Shown in pieces: positions 1 through 9,547 of a DNA stretch of 29,696 nt. The position numbers and the translations under genes were made by a program. Under the pieces are notes generated by a model. The model ran no database searches. It saw nothing but the letters and a program-made list of their open reading frames with translations, and was not told the origin of the DNA. The stretch comes from Stereocaulon alpinum (lineage: Eukaryota; Ascomycota; Lecanoromycetes; Lecanorales; Stereocaulaceae). Location of the stretch: assembly GCA_018257865.1 (NCBI GenBank), contig JAEUBA010000185.1:1-29696 (forward strand), written 5' to 3'. Each line of letters begins with the position of its first letter. Within the stretch, counting starts at the first letter, position 1.

Positions 1-2902
1 TCTCCGCTACTTTAACCTAGAAGTAAAGTTACGTATAGAAACTAATACCTCTAACTTTACTATTATAGTAGTACTTACGCAGCCGGATAATAATAGCTAC
101 TAGTACCTAATTACCTTTTAGTCCTAAAAGATAATTCCTATAGAGTAGAATTATAAGGTTTATAACTAAGAATTGCTCGCTATAGTAGCGGTAATAAAAT
201 AGTAGTAGTACTACCTAAAAGGTAGCCCGTTTACTATTAAGGTTCTTACTAATTATAATAATCTTAAGGGCTTTATAAAGTAGAAGTAATTAAATTCTTA
301 GTAAGCTAGATAGGCGCTAACGCTCGCTGCTTTCGATTTTAAAATTACTTATTATACTAGAAAAACGAATCCTGCGGATCCGCTATTATAACGCCCTAAT
401 TATAAAGGAAGTTCCCCGCTGAATACTAAGTTATTACTAACGTTATAGAATAAACTCGTACTTTAGGGTAGAGATAAGGAAGGTAAAAAAATTATTACAG
501 TAATATCACCGGCGTTTTAAATTATAGGCCTCTAAGTTATTATTCCCTAAAAGGATATAAGAGGTATTATTAAGTCAGCTTATAAGGATCCTTAATATTT
601 AATTAAGACTTTAATTTAAGACTTATAGGCTGCTAATAATTAGACGAAATCCTTTTCTATAAATAAGGGTACGCCGTCGTAGCGCCGTCTCCGAAGTAAG
701 GTATAGGCTTTAGACCTAGAAGGTTTATTAAGAAATAATAACCGCCTATATATCCTTAGAGACGAAGCCTTAAGGGAAGAACTTATTAGCAAATACTATA
801 ATAATCCCCTAGTAGGGTACTTTAGCGCTAAGAAGATATATAAGTTACTTACCCGTAAATACTTTTAGTATAGGAGTTCTAAGTAGGTTAATAAGTATAT
901 TAAGACTTATAATATTTATTAAAGAACTAAGGCTCCCCGCTATCGCCCCTATAGCGAACTAAGTTCGCTTCCTATTACTAATAAGCTATAGAAGGAGCTC
1001 TTAATAGACTTTATTATAGGTCTACCCCTAAGTAAATATAAGAATATAGTCTATAACGCTATTCTAGTAATTATTAATTAATTTACGAAGATAGTAAGGT
1101 ATATACCTACTACTACTATAATCGACGCCGCTGAGCTAGCGGATATTTTTTATACTAAGGTAGTATACTATTATAGTATACCTAATAGTATTATTAGCGA
1201 TAGAGGCTTAGTATTTACCAACGCCTTCTAGTCAGCTATTTATTTTTACTCTAAGATTAAGCGCCGCCTAAGTACCGCCTTTTATCCTTAGACTAATAGT
1301 TAAACGGAATACTAGAATTAGGTACTAAAGTACTACTTACAGGTCTTTACTAATAATAAGTAGACCACTTAGGCGAAACAGCTACTAATAGCAGAATTCG
1401 TATATATAAATAGTCTTTATTCCTCTATTAGAACGACGCCGTTCTACTTAATATATAGATATCACCCTAAACTTCGTTAGGAGCTTAAGGATAAGTCCCT
1501 TAAGGGGAGGATACCTATTATAAATAAGAGGATTAGATTACTATAAGTATTAAGAGATAAAGCTACGGAATACCTATAGCGCGCTAGAGAGTCTTAAGTT
1601 AAGTAATATAATAAGAATTATAAGCCTTAAAGCTATAAGGTCGGAGATCTAGTAATACTATTAACTAAGAATCTTAAGTAAAAACGCTTAAGTAAAAAGT
1701 TATCTTATAAATTCGTAGGGCCTTTTAGGATTACTAATAAAGTAGGAGCGTAGGCTTACTACCTTCTACTACTATAAACTTATAGAATCTATAATACTTT
1801 TTATATCTTATTATTAGAACTATACCACCTTCGCGACGGCGATACAACGTCAGCGAACTTTATATAAGCCCCTAAACTTATCGATAATAATAAGATATAG
1901 GAGGTTAAAGAAATTATAGATAAGGTTTAAGATAAGTAAGGCGTTTAGTATAAGGTTAAATAGACTAGCTAGGGTAAAGAATATAACTAGTAGTTACTAG
2001 ACGAAGAGCTTAAGGATACCTATAATTTAACTTAAGCCTTTAACGAATAAATAGTTAGTAAGCGTATATAGTCTCTAGTTCTTTAAATACTACTAACGGT
2101 AGCGAGTAAGCAGCAGCGATAATATAAGTTATAATAATTATAAACCTTATAGGTAAATAGTTTTATACTATAAGCGTACTCCTCTATAATTATTATACTT
2201 ACTTACTTATACTTTAGTAGAATAAAGAAGAGATTAAATTAATTACTAGCTGAATATCTATCTTATATTAGTAAGACGATATATATAGGTGCGCTACTAA
2301 ATATTAGTAGAAGAAAAGAAGAAGGAAAAAATAAATAAATATCCTAACGCTATCTCTACGCTAACGTATAGCGGTATAATTACTCTTTTAAGAGCTTAAT
2401 ATATTACTAGAGACTCTCTATCTCCTTAGTATACTTAGTAATTATTTATTAGAGGGTTCCTAACTTAAACTACTAGTTAGCGATAGTTTATTTAAGTTTT
2501 ACGACCTACTATCTTACCGCCGTAAGTTCCTATTAGAGATTAGTAATTATTATAGGAGCTACCCTACTTATTATTATAGTTTAGCCTTACGCTTTTCGCT
2601 ATTAGGTAATACGCTTCCCGATTTTCTTACGCTTATATTATACTTAGTGAGTCTAGCCTTCGCGCCTATAACGCTATACCGATCGCTGTATAGACCGACG
2701 AAACGGCTCTAGGATCTAGATATATTAGGAGGCGACGTAGCAGAGCTATTAGAATAATATACCTTATAATAATAATTAAGCCTATAGTAGCTATCCTTAT
2801 AATATTAATAGGGAGGAGCGTCGCTGCGATCGTAATCGTTATTCCCCGTATAGAAACAAGTCCTATAGGGTAAAGGTATATCGATAATATAGTCTACAAG
2901 TG

Positions 2903-3190
2903 TTAGCAGCTAGTAATACGCGCTGGTTGCGCGACAGCGACGTATAATATCAAGTGTGTATATATATTATATCTGTAAGCAATATATTAGCAGCTAATAA
3001 CATACGCCGGTTGCGCGACAGCGACGTATAATATCAAGTGTGTATACAAGTTGTGCCTGCAAGCAATGTATTAGCAGCCAATAACATGCGCTAGTTGCGC
3101 GACAGCGACGTATAATGTCAAGTGTGTATATAAGTTATACCTGCAAGCAATATATTAGCAGCTAATAACATACGCTAATTGCGCGACAGC
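2903..3190. repeat. 84-bp tandem repeat, about 3.5 copies, in gypsy 3' region
   Basis: The string TTGCGCGACAGCGA recurs at 2927, 3011 and 3095, and a shorter form at 3179, giving an exact 84-bp period. Each unit also carries ATTAGCAGCYAATAACAT and CAAGTGTGTAT-like segments. The array lies between the chromodomain and the 3' LTR of the left gypsy element, in otherwise non-coding sequence. It keeps more CpA/TpG than the flanking coding part. Its function is unknown; subterminal tandem repeats occur in some LTR elements. Confidence 0.85.
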
Positions 3191-3708
3191 GATATACGAT
3201 CTTAAGAGAATATTTAGATATTATTATAACGAGAAGAACTGTTAACTATATCAGCAATATTAATTACGATATAGGCACGCTAATATTAGGGAACGCACGA
3301 GTTATATTAGGAGTTATAAAGAGAGAGAAGTTAGGGGGAAAGTTATTATTTATATACCCGCAGGTCATCGTCGCTATAACGTCGCTATACGTTAAAGCTA
3401 TTTAAAACAATAATAACTAATAATATAATAACGCAGCTATTACCTGCTAACACAGCCGGTAATCGATTATATTTATTAATAACTACGCGTTACTACTACG
3501 CCTGCTACGTATTCTTTTTATATTATAATAGATTTAGGCGTTATTACAGTTAGATAATATTCTATATATATAAGGCGCCGCCTTAACGACGTCGCCTTTA
3601 GGTTAACTCTTTTCCCTTACGTTTCCTACTAGGTTTAAAGGGTTTTTAACGAGCAGTCTATTCTATATACTTTAGCACTTAGGGACTAAGGCCTAGAGGG
3701 GAGGATAC

Positions 3709-3974
3709 TATTAACCCTTAAGTATATACGCGTTATAGCTATACTAACGTAATAATATTAATCAGGGTCTAGGGGCTTAGTAATAGTATTACTACCTAGG
3801 ACTCCCCCGTATTTTAGGAATCTTTAGAAATTAGTTCTGCTACTACTTAACTACTAAGTAATATAATTATATCTATTACTTAATACCTGAATCTAGTAAC
3901 TTCACGTCTCTTATACCTTAGTGCGCCAGCTTAGAGCCGGCGTCGCTAGCCTTTACACTTAGGTAACTCTAACA
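3709..3974 (+). repeat. Tentative 3' LTR of left gypsy element
   Basis: The sequence after the purine-rich tract at 3695-3706 begins TATTAACCC, readable as a RIP-mutated TGTTAACCC. A possible end with matching inverted terminus TAACA is at 3970-3974, giving 266 bp. The start is well placed by the tract. The end is less sure, because the copia gag frame stays readable somewhat upstream of 3974. If correct, the gypsy element is inserted in the gag N-terminal region of the copia element to its right. Confidence 0.45.
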
Positions 3975-5636
3975 CGCCTAGCACGCCTGCCTTATTCAAA
4001 ATCGAAACACTAACTAGGACTGCCCTAATTAACAGCGTTAAGATCCACAACGCTATCGCTAATTACTAGGAGCAAGGCCTTTCCTAAGAGCTTACTATAT
4101 TAACTAAGCTCTATATAGAAGAGATAAAGTATAATAGAAGAAGTAACTCCTTTAACTATAAGCTAAATATATTCTTAGCCACCGCCTCCAACGCTAGGAT
4201 ACTATTAACTAGGCTCTATATAGCTCTTCGGTATATACTCAGCGGCGATATACTTAATTTCTACTTTAGTAACTAGTCTTCCTTCTTATCAATAAACCTA
4301 GACTCCCTACGGCTTACCTTTAAAGGAAATTTCGAAGGAAGGGAATACTAAATCGCCCGCCTTAATAAATAGAATAACGTATCCTTGCAACTATTTATTA
4401 ACCGTAATAAAGATAAGACCCTAACGGAGTACCTAGATACTATAGTATCTAGACTAAGAAAGCTATAATATAGTCTAAATAAGAGCTTTTATAGGGATAG
4501 CTTTATCTACTAGAAGATAATTACTACTTATAAGTCTATACCTACCTGCGAGATCGTCTGCCGAAAACTACTAGATACTATATAAAACCTTATCTAGGAC
4601 CTCCGATTATCTATAGCCTTATAAGACCGCCGCAGCGTCTTATCGCTAAGCGAAATAATATATACAGATCGTCGCTACCGAAACCGCGAATCTAGTAGTC
4701 GCAGCTAATTAAGATATCTAAGCAAGCTGAGATACGACTCTAATAATTCCAGTAATTCGACGAATAAAAAGCGATACTTTATCTATAAAAAGGAAGGATA
4801 CTAGTTAACTAATTACCCTAAGGAAGAACGCTAACATAGCTTTAAGCAATACCTCACCGACGTTAAGGGCGAAAGGGAAGGCGACAGCGAAGGCAGTACT
4901 ACTGAGGAGGATACCGCTAACAATCCACCTAACTAAGGTAACGGTAAGGTATTTCTAACATTAATAGGTGCAATTAATAGCAAGGCTGTATACCAAAAGC
5001 TAGCTAATTAGGCGACTTTATATACCGTTACTAAGGCGCTGTCCATCTAGGATAATATTAATATCTAGGGAGAAGTATCTCACCGCCCCGCTAAAAGATA
5101 CGGCGATAGCTACTTCTACGGCCTTATAATCGATATAAGCGCTACCCACAATTCGTTAGCAGGCTATAATCAATATCTAGCACTGCGGCGTAAGTAAGAC
5201 GTTAATATTAACACCGATAAGGCTAGTAGCGCTAGATTCAAATTCGGTATTAGCGAAGCCTTATCAAAAAGTACCGTTACCGTCGATTTACTAATTAGCG
5301 TTATCGAATTCTATATTATCAACGCTGACACGCTATTCCTTCTCTGCCTGCGAGACCTCGACTAGGCAGGTTTTTATTTCAATAATCTAACTAACTACCT
5401 AGTTAGCGGTAATAGGTAAGTCCCTATCGCAAGGCTATACGGTCACCTATTCCTTATATAGGGATCGTCGCTATCCTACGCCTATATCAACACCTATACT
5501 AATAACGGTATTATAAGCAGCTAATTAATAGAGTACGATCTTCGACGTCTATACCGCCGCTTCGGCTACCTATTAATAATACGTTTAGCACGCTTGCTAA
5601 AGCGCTCTAGCTACCGTTTTAACTAGGACGCTATCA

Positions 5637-5641
5637 ATCGA
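5637..5641. repeat. Left target-site duplication ATCGA of TRIM-like element
   Basis: ATCGA directly before the left terminal repeat is matched at 6173-6177 directly after the right one. Five base pairs is the usual length for LTR-element integrases. Confidence 0.8.
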
Positions 5642-6172
5642 TGTAAGCTCCTACCACTACGCCAAAGCGCTAGGGCAAAAGACTTGATACGGGGGTGTTA
5701 CGCGCTAGGTAGCAACCCCCTAATAGGGTATATATAGCCGTAGGCCTTATAACTATCCCCCTTTCTAGAATCTTAGTCCCCTAAGATCTAGGGTATAGGC
5801 ACCTCGCAGGCGCTAAGCACTGCAGGCCCCAGCTGCCGAAGTAGGAAGGTTTCGGGCGTCGTAGGCGCTAAGCCCTGCGGGCCCCAGCTGCTAAAGCAGG
5901 TAGGTTTAGGCGACGAGCGCTCGTAATCGTACACATAGTGTAATTCGAACCCCGACCCTCTGCGCCGTATAAAGTACGTCAACCCCGCGTTACCCCTAGA
6001 GGGATAGTACTCGGACCTAGTTAACAAGCTACTGCGGCCCTAAGGTTAGCGCGTAATATAGTTATAAGCTCCTACTACTACGCCAAAGCGCTAGGGCAAA
6101 AGACTTAATACGGGGGTGTTACGCGCTAGGTAGTAACTCCCTAATAGGGTATATATAGCCGTAGGCCTTACA
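5642..6172 (-). mobile_element. TRIM-like miniature LTR retrotransposon nested in copia integrase
   Basis: Two 110-bp direct repeats (5642-5751 and 6063-6172) flank a 311-bp interior. They begin TGTAAG/TATAAG and end CTTATA/CTTACA, that is TG..CA termini with inverted ends once C-to-T changes are allowed. A 5-bp target duplication ATCGA lies at 5637-5641 and 6173-6177. A pyrimidine tract just inside the left repeat (5754-5765) is a polypurine tract on the minus strand, so the element probably points left. I could not identify a primer-binding site. An open frame on the minus strand (about 79 codons) has no recognisable domain. The size and lack of Gag/Pol fit a TRIM. The repeats differ at about six places, all C/T or G/A. 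Confidence 0.85.
5809..5918. repeat. 55-bp direct duplication inside TRIM-like element
   Basis: GGCGCTAAGC starts at 5809 and again at 5864. Each copy continues through a GGCCCCAGCTGC core and a GTAGG...GGTTT segment. The copies are adjacent and imperfect. The segment keeps many CpA/TpG sites, unlike the surrounding copia sequence. Confidence 0.75.
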
Positions 6173-6177
6173 ATCGA
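6173..6177. repeat. Right target-site duplication ATCGA of TRIM-like element
   Basis: This is the partner of 5637-5641. Joining the flanks through a single ATCGA restores the copia frame, reading AINRLGKFC across the junction. Confidence 0.8.
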
Positions 6178-8858
6178 CTAGGAAAGTTCTGCTTAACTTA
6201 CTAAAAACACGGAAGATTACTAGGAAGGTTTAAATTCACTATTAAAAACGACCTATAATTTAATTATTTAGTAATAATTAATATTATATCTCTAAATAGC
6301 CCTACCGCCTCGGTTCTATATATAGTCGACGAGGCTATACACTTCTAAACCGCCTACTTTCTAAGAGATATTTTAGTAGAGACGGTCTAGGATACGCTAA
6401 GGGCCTGCTGGATCGATACTTATATTAGACTACTAGATATACTAGTCTACGACGCTAGTAAGTAATTTATTAGCACCGAATTCGCCTCTAAGGTAAAAGG
6501 GATAGTAATTAAATTAAAATACGTCCCTATTAAAGTATACTACTCAATTAGTCTAGTTAAACGCTACTACGCACCTCTCAGGCGTGCGTATAATATTATT
6601 CGAGAAGACCTGCTACTACTAGGTAAGTAATTTGTCCTATAAATTACTATTAAGGTAATTAATAATACAGCTAGACCTAATAGGCTAACTCCTACGCTAC
6701 TTCTATTTAGTACGTTTCTAAAGCTTACTAAATTAGACCCTATACACCTATTAATTACGGAGAGAGGTAAGGCTATTAAACGCGTAATAAAAGAAGCGTT
6801 AGAATTATTAGTAAAAAGAGACGTTACTAAAGCCTTACGCTACCGTAACGGTCTATAAAGCGACGCTATCCTAGATACCCCTATTAGCAGCAACGTCCTA
6901 GTATAGCGAAAAGGTAAAGGATAGAAAGGGCCCTACTAACTGCTCGCTATAGACGACTAAGCCTATACAGTTAAACTTAGTAGCAGCCCTATAACGTTTC
7001 GAATTACCTTAGTTAAGCCTTACTTAGTTAAATTAACTAATAAAACACCTCCTATACCTTAAGCGGACCTACCGACTAAAGAAGTTACTACTACGCGCTA
7101 GAATCCGTAGTAATAGCGATACCTACCTACCCGCTACGCCCACCTTACTAATAAGGAGTAATTAGATATCGAGTTATCGATAAAGCTCTAATTAGAAGGC
7201 GCTATTTAGTTACTAAATAGCCTATTCGTCGACTCTCGCTGAAAGGAAATTAACGGCCTTATTACTAAGGGAGTCTTTAAGATTATTAGTAAGTAGGATA
7301 TACTGCTAAATACTCGTATCTTTAGCTGCCGATTCGTCGATAATATTAAGTAGGATAGCGCTATACTATTCGAAAAGTCTAGACTAGTTGTCTAAGCTTA
7401 TAATAATAAAGGTAAGAAGGAGGTACTAACGCAGTCGCTAATAATTTAACGCGCTAGCTAACGCCTTATTATCTGCCTTACTATAATTCTACTACGTAAC
7501 CTCTACGTACGCGATATCTCGTAAGCTTATATATAGTCGACGTTAGTACTAAGCTGCGCCGTCTATATAAAACCGCCGTAAGGTACTAATCTAGGAGATA
7601 ATATACTAAAAGTAGTCCGCCTACTATATAGCGTCCTTAAGGTAGGGACGTATTAGTTTAAAACCTACTATAACTACTATACTAGTAAGCTAGGCCTTAC
7701 TATCTCCTTATTTAATCCCTACTTAATATTCTCTAAGCAGGTAATTATTAGCCTCTAGACTAACGACTTACTATTTTGCGGAACAGCCGAATACTTAGAG
7801 CTGGAAGAGTAAGTACGCCTTAATACAGGCTTCTTAGTAAAGCTAATTAAAAAGCTGGATAATAAAAAAGACCTCTAATTTAACGGTACTACTATCTCCA
7901 CCAACGGCGATACTACTATATCTAGTAACGGCGATATTCTGAAAATCTCGTAGTAACGGTAATACATAAAAATTAATACGATTAACACCGCCACCGCTAG
8001 CGATATTAAATCGCAATATATTAAGGAAAGGGCTCGAGGCGCCTATATAGCCTCTATATATTAACTAGAGATAGCCTTTACACTATCTAAAGCAGCCTAA
8101 ATTACTTAACTAGTAAAAGAAGACGCTAATTAGTTAAATAAATAGCTGAATTAGTAAAAGGAGAATAACCGTTAAGGTCTATAATTTATTAAGCTTGCTT
8201 TAGAGAAGCTAAAACTACTAGTCTTCGTCGATATAGTCTTCGCTAATAACGCTAACCTTAGCTCCTAGATTAGGTACGTTATTATCCTTACTAACGAGTA
8301 ACAGCTAGATAAATCGACTATTAATATTAGCGGTAATATTATCTACTAGAGTAGTACTAAATATAAAAGAGTTATAAGATCGGTACTAGCCTTAGAGCTA
8401 TATATAATAGTAGTAGGATTCGATATTACTACCGCCCTATAATCCACCGTTAAGGGTATTACTTAGGTAAAGATACCGCTAATTCTGTATACCGACTCCT
8501 ACTCCTTATACGACTGTATTATACGCCTTAGTACCACCGCTAAGAAACGACTAATAATCGATATAATAGGACTACAGCAGTCCTATAAGAGGAGGGAGAT
8601 TAATAAGGTGCGGTGGATTAATAGTAATTATAACCTAGTAGACGCTATAACTAAGGAGCGCTGCTGCTAGGCGCTGAAATAATTAGTAGATAGTAACGCT
8701 ATCGAGTTGAAGATAAACGCTTAGGTAGAAAGAGAAGCTGTAATCTAACTAATTAGGTTATAACGTTACTTAGCCTTACAGGCCCGTTTCTATACTAGCT
8801 AATTACTAGATTTGGCGTCGATTAGCACTGTTTGTTCGACTTTCTAAAACTTTGCCAG

Positions 8859-9064
8859 TGTCGGAATAATATTACTCCGCTCCGCAATAAGCGGCTTGGC
8901 GCCAACTCCTAGATAAAACACCATAGCTTAGCTAGCTAGATTCAATCAATCCCCAGTTTACCAAGCCCAATAGACACCCTGCAATCAGGTTGTCCGGGGC
9001 AGGTAATAGGGGATCAAGCTACCTACTAATCGGTAGAACTAAGCAAGGATAGGTTCTACCGACA
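8859..9064 (+). repeat. Tentative copia 3' LTR, essentially free of RIP
   Basis: A 206-bp segment starts TGTCGG and ends CCGACA, perfect 6-bp inverted TG..CA termini. It lies 110 bp after the copia stop. Its composition is ordinary, with CpA and TpG common, whereas the copia interior is saturated. Against the call, no clear polypurine tract precedes 8859 and no second copy is in the window for comparison. It could also be an unrelated solo LTR, although the flanks GCCAG and GAGAT do not match as a duplication. Confidence 0.45.
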
Positions 9065-9261
9065 GAGATCAATAACCACAGTGAACAAATGAGAAACGAG
9101 CATGGCCTCCTATTTTACATACACATTTCCCTTGCTCAGATGCATTCGATATCCACCCAAATTCCTTTCTATATCTCGAGCCGTACAATCAACAAAATAT
9201 AACAAACCAAAAAACATACCTCCTGGAATTTACAGGTCATACAAGCAAGAACAAATCAATC

Positions 9262-9432
9262 ATGGGTTGCGGTCCCTCCAAGCCAGCCCCCATGAACAAA
9301 CGCAGCATCGGCCGTCCAAGCGCTTTCCACGGAGGCGCTGCCCCTCTCCATCTCTCCGCACCGCCACCTCGTCAACCGCAGCATAAGATTCCGCGGAAGC
9401 CGGTTCCGAAGCGGTATAAGGGACGGAGGTAG
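9262..9432 (+). CDS. Small basic protein with N-terminal MGCGPSK acylation-type motif
   Basis: The reading frame is 56 residues. It starts in good fungal context (ATCAATCATGG) and begins MGCGPSKPAP. Gly2 with Ser6 fits the N-myristoylation consensus, and Cys3 could be palmitoylated, so membrane attachment is plausible. The rest is rich in Pro, Arg and Lys (PPPRQPQHKIPRKPVPKR), with no hydrophobic segment and no known domain. It lies 197 bp right of the tentative copia LTR, convergent with the cysteine-rich gene ending at 9548. Whether it is expressed is unknown; length alone would not make it convincing, but the start motif is suggestive. Confidence 0.45.
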   Translation: MGCGPSKPAPMNKRSIGRPSAFHGGAAPLHLSAPPPRQPQHKIPRKPVPKRYKGRR

Positions 9433-9547
9433 TTGCGTTGGACGGGGAAGTGGTGGAGGTGGTGATGTTGTGGTTTGGGGGTGGAATGGCATTTTAGTGG
9501 AGTGTGAATTTGAGGCGTAGGATTTGTATGATGAGTGTCTTATGACT

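Larger units (their letters stand above)
1..3974 (+). mobile_element. Ty3/gypsy chromodomain retrotransposon, RIP-degraded, 5' end outside window
   Basis: Read from base 2, the plus strand gives the end of a reverse transcriptase and an RNase H domain (to about 400), a zinc-binding integrase N-terminus (about 740-930), an integrase core (about 940-1460; motifs IDFI, ISDRG and a TE..N motif) and a C-terminal chromodomain (about 1900-2045; EVKEIIDKV then KEYN). Stops fall where Trp and Gln codons are expected (TGG to TAG, CAA/CAG to TAA/TAG); I saw no need for indels. TpG and CpA are almost absent while CpG remains, which is the RIP signature. A purine tract (3695-3706) precedes a tentative 3' LTR. 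The element is non-coding now. The 5' LTR, gag, protease and most of RT lie left of the window. Confidence 0.9.
3975..8858 (+). mobile_element. Ty1/copia retrotransposon polyprotein, RIP-degraded, split by a nested element
   Basis: One plus-strand frame reads as a copia Gag-Pol. A Gag region starts near FKIETLTR (about 3990). Next come a degenerate zinc knuckle (about 4769), an aspartic protease around LIIDISATHNS (about 5098-5190) and a GAG-pre-integrase region (about 5415-5625). After the nested insertion (5642-6172) follow the integrase core (about 6200-6620, with IDTYIRLLD and DASK), an RVT_2 reverse transcriptase (about 7250-7830) and a copia RNase H (about 8260-8700, with ILYTDSYSLYDC and RREINKVRWI). 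A stop after VEREAVI lies at 8746-8748. Stops are mostly TAG/TAA at expected Trp/Gln codons. Removing the insert and one target duplication restores the frame. The 5' LTR is not visible here. Confidence 0.9.

Noticed and set aside
5788..6027. Minus-strand frame inside the TRIM-like element, with a pol III B-box-like GGTTCGAATTA near 5940-5950
   Set aside because: The frame has no ATG at its head and no domain. The bases beside the B-box-like motif do not form a T-arm, so neither a protein nor a tRNA-derived head can be supported.
9102..9386. Plus-strand frame of 94 codons overlapping the small MGCG gene in another frame
   Set aside because: It has no domain or composition bias, and the MGCG frame has the better start context and an acylation-type start.
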